Below are positions 43,457 through 53,231 of a stretch of 64,000 bases of DNA, piece after piece. Each line of letters opens with the position of its first letter. The stretch's first letter is position 1. Origin of the DNA: an uncultured Vibrio sp. (GTDB taxonomy: Bacteria > Pseudomonadota > Gammaproteobacteria > Enterobacterales > Vibrionaceae); contig CANNGN010000004.1 of assembly GCA_947504195.1 (NCBI GenBank), forward strand, positions 248,001 through 312,000, read 5' to 3'. A model generated the notes under the pieces. It was not told the origin of the DNA and searched no databases. It saw only the letters and a program-made list of their open reading frames with translations. The position numbers were made by a program, and so were the translations under genes.

Positions 43457-45877
43457 ATGGTAGCTCGTCTAATCATATTCGCTTTATTCTGGTCTACTTT
43501 TTCATTCGCAAACTCAAGCATTCCAAATGTGCTTTTCCTGCATTCTTACGATGAACAAAATGGATGGGACCAAGGGATAAAACGTGGTTTTAACGAAATG
43601 TTAAACGCACATACCACAGTCAATGTTTACCACGAATACATGGATGCGAAACGATTTCCACACGTTGCTGAAAACGAAGATTTTTATCTCTATCTGACGA
43701 AGAAATACGAAAATAGAAAACTCACTGCAATGGTCATTGCCGATGATCCAGCAATGAGCTTATACTTGGATCATTCATCCAGTCAATTTCTGTCAATTCC
43801 AATATTTTTTATGGGCGTGGGTTATCCTGACCCTAGAATTTTTGCATTAAATCATGTTAAAGGTGTTCTTGAAAATAGAAACCTTGCACAAGCTATCATT
43901 GATATCAAATCTACCCTAAGTCAAGACGAATTGATTGTTTTAAGTGACAGTACTTCAACTGGAATTGCATATCGAAAAGAACTGCTTGATGCCAAGCAGT
44001 CTCCCAATGCTCCTCAAACTCTGCATTTCCTCACTGATATGACGGCAAAAGAACTCACCGTTGCATTGAGAGAATTCCCAGACACAACGCCAATTCTTGT
44101 TGCAGGGCAACTACGAGATCCTATTACAGACGAATTGCTTCCATGGGAACAAGCCTATATCGAATTAGGTATGAAACCACATAAAAAGCCTTATTTCGCA
44201 CTACTACCCAGTGCATTACGCCACGGTGCTTTCGCTGTATTTACTCTCGATCCTATTGATCACGGCGGGCAAGCAACCCAGTTATTAATCGATTACCTCA
44301 ATGGAACAAAAATTGAGCACATTCAATCAATTCTTAAAAGTCGTAATTCATGGGTATGGCATTTCGATCAACTTAAGCGGCGCAACCTCTCCCTAAAAGA
44401 ATTACCTCAAGGTTCGAGTATCATAGGAAAAGAGAAACCTAAATATGAATTCAACCTAAGGGAAATCCTAGTTTATCTCGTTATCATGGCGTCATTTTTC
44501 ATAATTATAGTTCTGTTACTAGTGATGATTAGAAACGGTAAGCGCTCAGAAGCCGCATTAACGGAAAAAGTCTCGTTAACAGAAAAGCTCGAATATGAAG
44601 CCAGCCACGATTATCTAACGGGTTTAGTCAACCGACGTACCTTCAACGCTCGCCTAAAGCGGTATGAAAAAAAACGTTTCTTATCTTTCCCAAATAGAAA
44701 CATTTATATCGCATTTTTAGACTTAGATAATTTTAAAACAATTAATGATACTGCCGGACACATGGTAGGAGATAGCTTGCTTTCGGAGCTCTCCAAATTG
44801 ATGTCACAACATTTATCCGAAATTGATGTTTTCGCAAGACTTGGCGGTGATGAATTTGGTTTGATTCTTCCTGATCGCACACTGCAAGAAATCGAACTCC
44901 TCTGTACAGACATGATCTCGACGGTGAAAGATTACCGTCTGGTCTGGAATGATGCCAGCTATGGTGTTGGAATTAGTATTGGTGTTATTCGATGCGACGA
45001 AGGAGACTGCCAAGAAGTCCTTATGAGCCTTGCAGACATCGCCTGCTACAAAGCAAAGGACATGGGTAAGAATTGCACTTACTTTTCCAATTCGCGCGAT
45101 AGAGGCATGCAGACCGAGCAGGTGCAAATGGGATATATCGCTGATATCACTGGAGCACTTGAAAATGAACAATTTTTCCTAGCCAAACAGCGTATTCTCC
45201 CACTTTCACCTACGAATAATGCACCACACTACGAAATACTTCTTCGCTACAATGATAAAGATGGAAATCCGGTGCCTCCGGGGCTCTTTATCCCTGTTGC
45301 TGAGAAACACGGCCTTATTACATTAATCGATAAGTGGGTCGTTCAAACGATTCTCAGCCAATATACTGAACTTTTCGCTGACGAGAACCCAATTGTTTCC
45401 ATTAACCTTTCTGGCGTTAGTTTAAGTAACGCAAGCTTCCTTAGTGATGTGCTTGAAATGGTTGCTAATTCTGACGTAGATATGGGGAAAGTGTGCTTTG
45501 AAGTCACGGAAACTGCGGTTGTTTCTCATATTAACCGAGCAATTACGTTTATCGAAGAGCTTAAAAAAACAGGGTGTAAATTTGCCCTAGATGATTTCGG
45601 TAGCGGTTCATCATCATATGGATATTTAAAAACTCTTCCGGTCGATTATCTAAAAATTGACGGCAGTCTTATTAAGTCCATTATCGATGAGCCGATCGAT
45701 CAAACTATCGTTAACTCTATCAATGAAATTGCTCATGAGATGGGGATGGAAACGATCGCCGAATTTGTCGAGAATGATGAAATACTCTCAATTCTTCGCG
45801 ATATAGGGATCGACTATGGTCAAGGTTATGGCATTCATAAACCACAAACTTGTATTAAATCAACGCCTCACATATAG
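43457..45877 (+). CDS. Membrane sensor with ABC-substrate-binding-like domain, GGDEF and EAL domains
   Basis: The 806-residue protein has a signal/anchor sequence (1-19) and a periplasmic ABC_sub_bind-type sensor domain (about 25-300, with VLFLHSYDEQNGWDQGI). A transmembrane helix (about 337-358) is followed by a GGDEF domain with intact GGDEF (about 463) and a C-terminal EAL domain (about 565-800). In the EAL domain the first motif reads EIL instead of EAL, but the glutamate is kept, as are NLSG, DDFGSG and LKIDGSL. It may therefore make and/or break c-di-GMP in response to a periplasmic ligand. Confidence 0.9.
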   Translation: MVARLIIFALFWSTFSFANSSIPNVLFLHSYDEQNGWDQGIKRGFNEMLNAHTTVNVYHEYMDAKRFPHVAENEDFYLYLTKKYENRKLTAMVIADDPAMSLYLDHSSSQFLSIPIFFMGVGYPDPRIFALNHVKGVLENRNLAQAIIDIKSTLSQDELIVLSDSTSTGIAYRKELLDAKQSPNAPQTLHFLTDMTAKELTVALREFPDTTPILVAGQLRDPITDELLPWEQAYIELGMKPHKKPYFALLPSALRHGAFAVFTLDPIDHGGQATQLLIDYLNGTKIEHIQSILKSRNSWVWHFDQLKRRNLSLKELPQGSSIIGKEKPKYEFNLREILVYLVIMASFFIIIVLLLVMIRNGKRSEAALTEKVSLTEKLEYEASHDYLTGLVNRRTFNARLKRYEKKRFLSFPNRNIYIAFLDLDNFKTINDTAGHMVGDSLLSELSKLMSQHLSEIDVFARLGGDEFGLILPDRTLQEIELLCTDMISTVKDYRLVWNDASYGVGISIGVIRCDEGDCQEVLMSLADIACYKAKDMGKNCTYFSNSRDRGMQTEQVQMGYIADITGALENEQFFLAKQRILPLSPTNNAPHYEILLRYNDKDGNPVPPGLFIPVAEKHGLITLIDKWVVQTILSQYTELFADENPIVSINLSGVSLSNASFLSDVLEMVANSDVDMGKVCFEVTETAVVSHINRAITFIEELKKTGCKFALDDFGSGSSSYGYLKTLPVDYLKIDGSLIKSIIDEPIDQTIVNSINEIAHEMGMETIAEFVENDEILSILRDIGIDYGQGYGIHKPQTCIKSTPHI

Positions 45878-45983
45878 AGAAATCTATGATTGGAATACAC
45901 AACCCACAACTCTCTATTCATCATCTATTAAGATTCGTTGAAATATTGTATTATTGAGTTATATACACTTAAGGTAATATAAT

Positions 45984-46748
45984 ATGACAATCAATTATCA
46001 AGCAGCAGCTGCTGAACTCCTTAGTCGACGAGTAGCTGGAACAAAAGCACCACGATTAACTGAAGAACTACGCCCAAGCAACACTGATGAAGCACTCGCT
46101 ATTCAAGCTGTAATGGCAGAGACAATTGACGATTCTATTGGCGGTTGGAAATGCTTATTACCACTTGCAGAAGATAAGTTTATTGTCGCACCGATCTTCT
46201 CCTCACTCATTGAAAAAGGCGACACGTGTAATTTATTCGCAGACAATGGCGTCGTTCGAGTTGAACCTGAAATTGCTTTTATACTGTCAAAAGCATTACC
46301 CGCTAATCCTAATGGCTATACTGACGAAGAAATCAACGAAGCTATCGGCTCTTGCCACATGGCGCTGGAGTTAATTCAATCTCGCTTTGCCGACGATAGT
46401 GATGCTGAGTTTTATGAACGACTTGCTGATGGTCTAGTAAACCAAGGGGTATTCATTGGTCCTGAGATTAACCGTGAGAAAGCATTTGCTGCGGCAAACA
46501 TCGACATCACTATTACCCAAGGTGAACAGGTTCAAACATTTGCTGGGAAACACCCTAACCCGCTTCCTCAGCTGCCAATTTATTGGTTGATCAATTTCAT
46601 GACTCGTCGCGGTGTTGACTTCAAGGCTGGAGAAGCCCTGATTACTGGCTCATATTGTGGTATTGCCGAAGTTGAGTTTGACCAACTAACGACCATTGAT
46701 TATGCAGGACTTGGCCAATACCAGGTTCAATTTAGCGCTAAGAAATAA
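45984..46748 (+). CDS. 2-Keto-4-pentenoate hydratase-like protein (MhpD/FAH family)
   Basis: The 254-residue protein fits the MhpD group: KCLLPLAEDKFIVAPIFSSL, metal ligands in VRVEPEIAFIL (Glu-X-Glu, about 91) and MALELIQSRF, and a C-terminal LITGSYCGIAEV. MhpD hydrates 2-hydroxypentadienoate in aromatic meta-cleavage. No aldolase, dehydrogenase or dioxygenase partners are nearby, so it is an orphan and its substrate is unknown. TAAGG lies upstream of the ATG. Confidence 0.8.
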   Translation: MTINYQAAAAELLSRRVAGTKAPRLTEELRPSNTDEALAIQAVMAETIDDSIGGWKCLLPLAEDKFIVAPIFSSLIEKGDTCNLFADNGVVRVEPEIAFILSKALPANPNGYTDEEINEAIGSCHMALELIQSRFADDSDAEFYERLADGLVNQGVFIGPEINREKAFAAANIDITITQGEQVQTFAGKHPNPLPQLPIYWLINFMTRRGVDFKAGEALITGSYCGIAEVEFDQLTTIDYAGLGQYQVQFSAKK

Positions 46749-46757
46749 CCAGTTAAT

Positions 46758-46783
46758 AAAAGGGAAGCACATGTTTCCCTTTT
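46758..46783. terminator. Bidirectional terminator
   Basis: AAAAGGGAA and TTCCCTTTT form a 9-bp stem with an 8-nt loop between the convergent hydratase and DUF302 genes. Confidence 0.8.
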
Positions 46784-46836
46784 CACTCTCTAAACTTAGA
46801 ACCCAAATACTATTTTTTCTAATAAAGTGAGATACA

Positions 46837-47292
46837 TTAATTTGTAGATGCAGCCTTAGCAAAGTTACCTAATGCTTTTTCAATGTTAGCCAACACTTTT
46901 TCACAGCCTTTGATGCCGTGCTTTTGTTCTAGGAAACGTGGATCATTATACGATATCCAAACCTTCTCACTTTCATCTTTCCAAATAAGCGCTTTCTGTG
47001 GAAGATCGATAGCAACACTCTGCTGACACTTCATCAAAGGACTGCCAGCTTTAGGGTTACCGAATATCAATAACTCAGTATCACGTAATTCAATGCCGAC
47101 ATCACTTGCACTTTGAGAGTGCTTAATGCGGTTAAATACCGTCATACCTTTCTCTTTTAAGATTCCTTCCAATCGATCAGTCGTCTCGACAACATCAAAT
47201 GTACTTTCAACATTCACCATGCCTTCGACTGAAGCCGATGCAGGCATCGCAATCGGTAACAGAAGCAACGCAGAGAGGATTAACTTTTTCAT
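46837..47292 (-). CDS. Exported DUF302 domain protein
   Basis: The 151-residue protein has a signal peptide (MKKLILSALLLLPIAMPASA) and a DUF302 domain. Recognisable parts are DVVETTDRLEGILKEKGMTVFNRIKHSQSA, LIFGNPKAGSPLM and WISYNDPRFL. DUF302 proteins are widespread; their function is not established. TTTGATC and AGGAG lie upstream of the ATG. Confidence 0.88.
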   Translation of the reverse strand: MKKLILSALLLLPIAMPASASVEGMVNVESTFDVVETTDRLEGILKEKGMTVFNRIKHSQSASDVGIELRDTELLIFGNPKAGSPLMKCQQSVAIDLPQKALIWKDESEKVWISYNDPRFLEQKHGIKGCEKVLANIEKALGNFAKAASTN

Positions 47293-47529
47293 TTTTTCTC
47301 CTTTGATCGGCTTTACACCCTTATTGTTGTAATTTTCGCTGATTTTCCTTTATCTATCATTACGATAAATGAAAGGCGAGCACACCTTTTGTAGAAATCA
47401 ACGCAAAGGAATAGTACCTTAATGCGACTTCTTATCAAATAAACTGACTTATCCATTGACTCAAGGTCGCATTATTGATTCATTAACGATCACTAATTTA
47501 CATTCTAACTGTCATAGAAGCGCATTTAT

Positions 47530-48117
47530 CTATTCTTTTAATACCATGTCGATGCACATAACCGCAGCCAAAATTAGCTTTCTAATATCATCATTTTCTG
47601 GAACATCCTCTGAAATTTCGAGCATATAGTTATCAGCGCTGGTAAACATCTCTTTTCCCACCCCTGACCATTTTTTTGAAACATGAGCGTATTTTTTCCC
47701 TTCATGCTCGAAAGAGAAGTTCCAACCAGTCCAACTTCCGGCCAGCGTACAGATAACCTGTTCATTCTTATCATAGACATCAAATTTACCGCCAATCGAG
47801 TAGAACTTTTGAGCAAATCCACCAATCAAGTTATTGTCGTGATCTCTAACTTCAACTTTTGAAAGAAAAATCGACATCCCACGCTGTACACGTACCACTC
47901 TTTCATTGTCGGGTGTTCTGATTTGTACATCAAATGGCGTCATTCGCTTATAGTCGGTAAACCGCGCCAGCTTCGTTATGAACCCTAATGTCGGTTCACG
48001 ACATTCCATAAGTATTTCACCCGTTTCAGGATCATAAATATCAAAGTTATTTGCCGCTTTAAATATGCCAACATGCTCTTTTACTAGAAACAAATTTCTA
48101 TTCGTCACATTATTCAT
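47530..48117 (-). CDS. LURP-one-related / phospholipid-scramblase-like protein
   Basis: The 195-residue cytoplasmic protein has the Tubby-like beta-barrel pattern of the LOR family. Repeated segments look like FDIYDPETGEILMECREP, VRVQRGMSIFLSKVEVRDHDNNLIGGF and KFDVYDKNEQVICTLAGSWTGWNFSF. No signal peptide or charged catalytic motif is apparent. Function in bacteria is unknown. Confidence 0.8.
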   Translation of the reverse strand: MNNVTNRNLFLVKEHVGIFKAANNFDIYDPETGEILMECREPTLGFITKLARFTDYKRMTPFDVQIRTPDNERVVRVQRGMSIFLSKVEVRDHDNNLIGGFAQKFYSIGGKFDVYDKNEQVICTLAGSWTGWNFSFEHEGKKYAHVSKKWSGVGKEMFTSADNYMLEISEDVPENDDIRKLILAAVMCIDMVLKE

Positions 48118-48238
48118 CGAAAACCTAATATCGCCTTCGGCGAAAAAATTCAGTCATTTAGGTGATAACAATACCAAGCTCACCAACCTAAGTGTGTTAG
48201 AGGTTACACAATCAATCTATTGCATTGATCTATCTAAA

Positions 48239-48703
48239 TTACTCGTAGGTTTTCCCATTATGTCGGAGCCAACCACCTTCATGTTTACCCCTTGGGTCAT
48301 GATGGGTCCAGTGAACAACGCCACCTTTATCATTCCACTCATATTCACCTGCGAACTCCAGCTGATCGCCCTGTTTAAGTGCATCAATTCTTGGTGCTAG
48401 ATCGATATTATGAGCAAACAAAAGCTGCCTTCCAGATGCCAGCTTTAAAATGAACTTTTGGTGGCGGCTGCCTTTTAAATCGTCGGCTAATAGTTTAACA
48501 ACAGTACCGACACCACTAACTTGAACATCACTTTTTTGACTCTTGAACGCGCTCTCAATAAGCTGATCTGAACTCGATGCATCTATTTTAACCTGAGCAC
48601 TGTTCGCCGACTTATTTTGACTTTTACCAGAGCCAAAATTCTCTTGATAATAGGTAATGGCACTTAAGATACAGATGATGACGATTAATAGTTTTCTTTT
48701 CAT
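48239..48703 (-). CDS. DUF3465-like secreted or anchored small protein
   Basis: The 154-residue protein begins with a hydrophobic signal/anchor ([19 protein letters not shown]). A Ser/Lys-rich linker follows, then a compact domain with [44 protein letters not shown] and a His/Gly-rich end. This looks like DUF3465, an OB-fold-like family. The ATG at 48703 has GAGGAAAA upstream and is preferred over one 18 bp before. Function is unknown. Confidence 0.75.
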   Translation of the reverse strand: MKRKLLIVIICILSAITYYQENFGSGKSQNKSANSAQVKIDASSSDQLIESAFKSQKSDVQVSGVGTVVKLLADDLKGSRHQKFILKLASGRQLLFAHNIDLAPRIDALKQGDQLEFAGEYEWNDKGGVVHWTHHDPRGKHEGGWLRHNGKTYE

Positions 48704-48989
48704 TTTTTCCTCTTGCGCCACTCAAGGCAAAGGTTAGTGCGAATCAGCGTTCTAACGCCCAGCCACATCAAAATTTTGAGCTGTTAGAATGACATAGTTG
48801 GCACTTCCATTACCATAACTTCACGCGGTCTCATTTATCACGTTTCATATATGACACAAATACAAAGTGACGAACCAATTCAACCAAAAGAAACCCTTAT
48901 CGGTCATTCCCCCTATAGCAGATTGCCGCTAATATAAGTTATCAGTTTATTCATTCGGCCAATTTCTATTCGCTCACTTGGAGAATTCA

Positions 48990-49802
48990 ATGGGAAAAAA
49001 CAAAAATAGCGCAACGGACACTGTCTCAAGAAGAATGAAGAACAAAGAATATGAGCCGGAGCTTCGAATACTTCATGGTGAGCTGGTTAAGTTGCAACAG
49101 TGGGTTGTTGAGAAAGGGCTAAAAGTTTGTGTCGTCTTTGAAGGCCGAGATGGTGCTGGGAAAGGGGGATCAATAAAAGCAATTACAGAGCGTGTCAGTC
49201 CACGTGTCTTTCGTGTCGTTGCCCTACCTGCTCCCACTGACAAAGAAAAATCCCAGTTATATATGCAACGCTATATTCAACATTTCCCATCGGCCGGTGA
49301 AATCGTGATTTTCGACCGCAGTTGGTATAACCGAGCTGGCGTTGAACGTGTAATGAATTTTTGTACCGAAGAAGAAACTGACCGCTTCTTAGACGTTGTT
49401 CCCACCATCGAAAAAATGATGGTCGATGCCGGCATTATATTAATAAAATATTGGCTTGAGGTTGACCCCGAAGAGCAAGCCCGCCGCTTAAATGACCGCA
49501 TAGATGATCCGAGAAAGATTTGGAAGTTATCACCAATGGACATGAAATCTTTCGACCGCTGGGATGATTACACCAAGGCGCGGGACGAAATGTTTGCTCG
49601 CTCTGATGTACCTTGGGCGCCTTGGTACGTTGTCGACTCCAATGACAAAAAGCGTGCGCGGTTGAATATTATTAGTCACCTACTCGATCATATTGACTAT
49701 AAGAAAATTGATACTGATAAAGTCAAACTACCTAAGCGAGAAGTGAACCAAACCTACACGCCTGCAGATTATCCATTCAAGGTGATTCCAAAGGTTTTTT
49801 AA
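48990..49802 (+). CDS. ppk2: Polyphosphate kinase 2 (PPK2)
   Basis: The 270-residue protein has Walker A FEGRDGAGKGGSIKAI (about 54), the lid-like RVVALPAPTDKEKSQLYMQRY, FDRSWYNRAGVERVM (about 114) and WKLSPMDMKSFDRWDDYTKARDEMF. This is a single-domain class I-type PPK2, which uses polyphosphate to phosphorylate nucleotides (or the reverse). GGAG sits 6 bp before the ATG at 48990. It stands alone between a minus-strand DUF3465 gene and a GNAT gene. Confidence 0.93.
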   Translation: MGKNKNSATDTVSRRMKNKEYEPELRILHGELVKLQQWVVEKGLKVCVVFEGRDGAGKGGSIKAITERVSPRVFRVVALPAPTDKEKSQLYMQRYIQHFPSAGEIVIFDRSWYNRAGVERVMNFCTEEETDRFLDVVPTIEKMMVDAGIILIKYWLEVDPEEQARRLNDRIDDPRKIWKLSPMDMKSFDRWDDYTKARDEMFARSDVPWAPWYVVDSNDKKRARLNIISHLLDHIDYKKIDTDKVKLPKREVNQTYTPADYPFKVIPKVF

Positions 49803-49841
49803 CTTGGAAGTGGTTTAAGATAGAGCTTTTCTTTGGCAATT

Positions 49842-49885
49842 AACGGCAATTCGTATTGATAACCAATGCGAATTGCCGTTTTTTT
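49842..49885. terminator. Bidirectional terminator between ppk2 and the GNAT gene
   Basis: AACGGCAATTCG and CGAATTGCCGTT form a 12-bp stem, extended inward by a further four or five pairs, followed by seven T on the plus strand. The right edge touches the GNAT stop codon. Confidence 0.85.
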
Positions 49886-50441
49886 ACTGACTCGTTTCAC
49901 ATGCCAATTTGTAATAGTGATTATTATTAAACTCAAAGTGCTTAATCACATTCAGCGGCGTTTTCTTGGTGTGAGCCTCGTATGACCTTGGGTTGATCTT
50001 ATTGATGAAGGTTACCATGATCGGATAACGCTTCGACATCTCTGCCAAAGAGAAGTGGAAAACCTTCTCGAATACGCCAGAGCCTCTTACACTTTTATCA
50101 ACACACACTGGCCCGTATTGATACGAGTTATCTTTAGTGATGACGTGTTCCGAATAAGTAGAATCGTCTAAGTTCGCGATCATGTATTGAAACATCGGCC
50201 ATTGAGACCAAAAACTCCACGATGCTGCCATGGCATACGCGACGACTTTATTGTCTACAACAGCGATAAATAGACCTCTTTCATTCTCTATCAAATTGGT
50301 TAGATGCTCTTTCGTAAATGCCGTGGTAATAAACCCATCCGATTTATCTTCTTCACTGATCGAATCCACTTGATAGCGATAGTGAAGCTCCAATACATCG
50401 TCGATATGCGCCTTTGTTGCGATTTTTAGTTCAATGTTCAT
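49884..50441 (-). CDS. GNAT-family N-acetyltransferase-like protein
   Basis: The 185-residue protein has GNAT features: an N-terminal strand-helix (IELKIATKAHIDDVLELHYRY), LFIAVVDNKVVAYAMAAS, then the acetyl-CoA loop YQYGPVCVDKSVRGSGVFEKVFHFSL. The R/Q-X2-G-X-G/A motif reads RGSGVF. No substrate can be inferred. It lies 52 bp downstream of the DUF711 gene on the same strand. Confidence 0.75.
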   Translation of the reverse strand: MNIELKIATKAHIDDVLELHYRYQVDSISEEDKSDGFITTAFTKEHLTNLIENERGLFIAVVDNKVVAYAMAASWSFWSQWPMFQYMIANLDDSTYSEHVITKDNSYQYGPVCVDKSVRGSGVFEKVFHFSLAEMSKRYPIMVTFINKINPRSYEAHTKKTPLNVIKHFEFNNNHYYKLACETSQ

Positions 50442-50493
50442 CTCAATTCCAATCTACGTTGATTCGTTTGTCTGATTTTTCTAAGCTTTACGA

Positions 50494-51723
50494 TCAGGGC
50501 ACGGCAAGCACCGTACAATTGCACAGATCATCACTTTCAAATTCGGTGATATCCCCCGCTTCCAATCCTGGAACTGGAAATAAACGAACCGTAAGCGGCT
50601 TGTTTAAGCGATAAGCCATCGTCCCGGTATCTCTCATTAATGCGGCAATTTTGTTATGCGGCGTATTTCCTGGTATCGGCACTGTATCGAGTCCGATGCC
50701 GCACACTGCGCTATAAGTCAGCAATGAGCGAATATCGAAATCGGCATTATTACTCCCTTTCGCAAGCCCTGTGTCTTCCGTCAAGGCCAGCATCAGCCCA
50801 GAGAATCCCACCAAATCAACCCCTTGAATCGACTTAAATACCTTGGTTAACAATGAAGAAGCTTCTACTGTCCCAGACGCGCCAAAATATTCGACACCTA
50901 ACTGAGTGTAGATATCGGCCATACTTGAGCAGTACTTCGATGGTGCTGCTGAGCTGTCAAAACCCGCAAATGAATACGGTTTTTCAAACGAGGCGCTTTG
51001 AATCAATTGATGAACTTCGCCGATGTGAAATTGCAAAGCTTCACTCATCACATCAAAATAGCCTTTGAACTGACTGTTATGATCTTGTACTTGATGAGCA
51101 AGATTGTACGTTTGAAGCACGTTGACCAACAGATCTGGTGTTTCTAGCCCAATAACAAATTTATTACCGAGCCCTGAGTGATGATAACTCGCGGGAAAAT
51201 AAGGAATCAGAGGCTGACAATTAAAGTTAACCGTGAAATTAAAATTACCTTCTCCTCTTGGAGTTATTTCACTGATTCGTTGCATTGCACTAACAGAGTG
51301 TTGAATCAGGCGGTTGTCTAGCACACCAAATTCATCTAGACCAACATTGACGCAAACATTACATAAATCCCCGAATTCGCGAACTAATTCTGGCAATAAT
51401 TCAAGTTCATGCTCTGTTCTCGCCTCTCCAATTGCAAAACGAATTCTAAGTTTGGATTCATTAGAGGCATTAAGTATGTCGCTTAGATACGTCAAATCAC
51501 TTTGTGCCGTTTCGAGCGATGTGGTATCGAGGTACTCTCCGAATGGATTGGTCACAATCCTGATAGACTGAACCTCATATCCAGCATGGTGAAATTGTTC
51601 AGCCAAGTTTAAACAAAATAAAGAGGCTTCATTTATTTGAGCATCCCATTGTTCTTTGCGTTTGTTCAATGAAATAAAGGTAGTAATAGTCCGTACTTTG
51701 CACAGTTTTTTATCTGTATACAT
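50494..51723 (-). CDS. DUF711 (UPF0210-like) family protein
   Basis: The 409-residue protein resembles the DUF711 family: KVRTITTFISL at the start, QSIRIVTNPFGEYL, SLLTYSAVCGIGLDTVPIPG and LNKPLTVRLFPVPGLEAGD at the end. Relatives are distant to anaerobic ribonucleotide reductase and glycyl-radical folds but have no assigned role. The glycine-rich GIGLDTVPIPGNT is conserved. It is transcribed after the small P-loop kinase gene. Confidence 0.8.
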   Translation of the reverse strand: MYTDKKLCKVRTITTFISLNKRKEQWDAQINEASLFCLNLAEQFHHAGYEVQSIRIVTNPFGEYLDTTSLETAQSDLTYLSDILNASNESKLRIRFAIGEARTEHELELLPELVREFGDLCNVCVNVGLDEFGVLDNRLIQHSVSAMQRISEITPRGEGNFNFTVNFNCQPLIPYFPASYHHSGLGNKFVIGLETPDLLVNVLQTYNLAHQVQDHNSQFKGYFDVMSEALQFHIGEVHQLIQSASFEKPYSFAGFDSSAAPSKYCSSMADIYTQLGVEYFGASGTVEASSLLTKVFKSIQGVDLVGFSGLMLALTEDTGLAKGSNNADFDIRSLLTYSAVCGIGLDTVPIPGNTPHNKIAALMRDTGTMAYRLNKPLTVRLFPVPGLEAGDITEFESDDLCNCTVLAVP

Positions 51724-51773
51724 TGCCGCTTAACGTCCTGATAAATTGAAGATTTAAATAGGGAAGCTCTGAG

Positions 51774-52262
51774 TTAAAGTTTGAAAATTCGATCGCACTC
51801 GCTTGCATCGGGCTCTTCAAAAAATTCATCGAAAAAGGCCACATCTTTCTCTTCAATTTTAAACGAGTGTTGGTCACTGCCCTGATTTCTCTTTTGATTT
51901 CTCTCGAGACGAATATCTAAAGGGATATCAAAATAATATTGGCGTACCTCAATACCTAACTCTTTATAAAAATCAGAAATGTCTTGGCGAGTTGAACACT
52001 CCCAAAAGCCCCAATCTAAATACACATCTACCCCGTTTTTGACCAAGGTTGTCGCTAAACGTTGTTGGTAATCTCGGCAACCTGAATACGTACTGTCGAT
52101 CTGGTCACGGGTGGGTTGAGGACCGAATAGATCAAGGTGCATTTCATCAATAGAAAGAAAAACTGCGCCCTCTTCGCGCTCCATTTTTCGAGCAAATGTG
52201 GTTTTGCCACAAGCCACTTTCCCAATTAAAAGTACGACTTTTCCAAAAGACTGACTCGACAT
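51774..52262 (-). CDS. Small P-loop kinase-like ATPase
   Basis: The 162-residue protein has Walker A LLIGKVACGKTTFA (about 11-24), VFLSIDEMHLDLFG, DVYLDWGFWE (Walker B-like) and a lid with RLERNQKRNQG. This is the AAA_33/zeta-toxin-like group of small kinases; some relatives phosphorylate nucleosides or antibiotics. No zeta-toxin antitoxin partner is seen. Function is unknown. Confidence 0.78.
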   Translation of the reverse strand: MSSQSFGKVVLLIGKVACGKTTFARKMEREEGAVFLSIDEMHLDLFGPQPTRDQIDSTYSGCRDYQQRLATTLVKNGVDVYLDWGFWECSTRQDISDFYKELGIEVRQYYFDIPLDIRLERNQKRNQGSDQHSFKIEEKDVAFFDEFFEEPDASECDRIFKL

Positions 52263-52386
52263 AATAAAACCCAGACTGTGTCGTTAGATGAACTGAATAC
52301 GGAAATTTACATGTAATATTTCACGAATTCTACTTATTCACTAAGGTGCTTAACGTGATGGGTTCACTATAATTAGGCGGCAGTAA

Positions 52387-52436
52387 CTATGTCAATCAAA
52401 TCGCTTTGAACTAGTTCAATTATCGGATTGACATAG
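52387..52436. repeat. Nested palindromes downstream of the DsbA-like gene
   Basis: CTATGTCAATC (52387-52397) and GATTGACATAG (52426-52436) form an 11-bp inverted repeat. It encloses a 14-bp perfect palindrome TTGAACTAGTTCAA (52406-52419). GTAAC and GTTAC further outside extend the symmetry loosely. There is no T-tract typical of a terminator. It lies between the P-loop kinase and DsbA-like genes. Confidence 0.6.
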
Positions 52437-52459
52437 CTAGGAGTTACATTGGAAGAAAG

Positions 52460-53074
52460 TTATGCAATGCTTCGGATCGCATCGACGGTTGCTTGCGGAT
52501 TTTGATAATCGACAGGTATATTATAAATCTTCTCTGAAGACTCCATGCAAACAGATGGGAATCCATTACCACCCAACATACGAGAAAAATTAATCTCTTC
52601 CAATAATGCTTGATGCACTTGTGGCGAAGTAAAGTCTTCTTTGAATTTTGTTATATCCAAGCCGATATTTTCAGCCAAGCCAATGAGAATATCGTTATCA
52701 CTTGGATTCTGCGCATGTAGATAGTAAGCATGTTGAATGGCTTCTAGCATTTGCTTTTCAGCACCCTGCATACGAGCAGCTAACGTTGCGCGACAAGAAG
52801 GATACGTCGAACGACGAGGTGTGTTCTTTTCCCAAAATTCGTAGTTAAACTCTGTCCCTAGAAAATTCTCGATCTTCTTCCAATAAGACGCTATTTGCCG
52901 CTGCATTTCTTCAGGCATTGGCTCATCGGTATCTGGAGCCAACCCACCGAGAACGTAAATCACTTGCACGTCATTTCCGAGCTTGCGTTCAATCTCATTC
53001 CATACGGGTTTATAGCCCCAACACCATGAGCACATTGGATCATAGATATAATAAATTTTCTTCGACGGTAACAT
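52460..53074 (-). CDS. DsbA-family thioredoxin-fold protein
   Basis: The 204-residue protein has the redox motif DPMCSWCWGYKPVW (CSWC, about residues 15-18), CRATLAARMQ and a cis-proline loop GGNGFPSVCM. It lacks a signal peptide, so it is cytoplasmic and closer to the FrnE/2-hydroxychromene-isomerase-like branch than to periplasmic DsbA. The substrate is unknown. Confidence 0.88.
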   Translation of the reverse strand: MLPSKKIYYIYDPMCSWCWGYKPVWNEIERKLGNDVQVIYVLGGLAPDTDEPMPEEMQRQIASYWKKIENFLGTEFNYEFWEKNTPRRSTYPSCRATLAARMQGAEKQMLEAIQHAYYLHAQNPSDNDILIGLAENIGLDITKFKEDFTSPQVHQALLEEINFSRMLGGNGFPSVCMESSEKIYNIPVDYQNPQATVDAIRSIA

Positions 53075-53231
53075 ATTCTCATCCTTTAGTTATTACATTC
53101 AAACAGTAACAAAAATTTGCTGAAAAAATTAGCTTTTCTTTATCCAGACAACCAAAGAGTGCGTTAATCGATGAATATGTTTATTATAAACCTTGAATTC
53201 AATCGTAATATTTACTGTCTAAGGTGAACAA

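Noticed and set aside
51774-52262. Zeta-type toxin of a toxin-antitoxin pair
   Set aside because: The fold is similar but no epsilon-like antitoxin frame lies next to it; it is better described as a small P-loop kinase.
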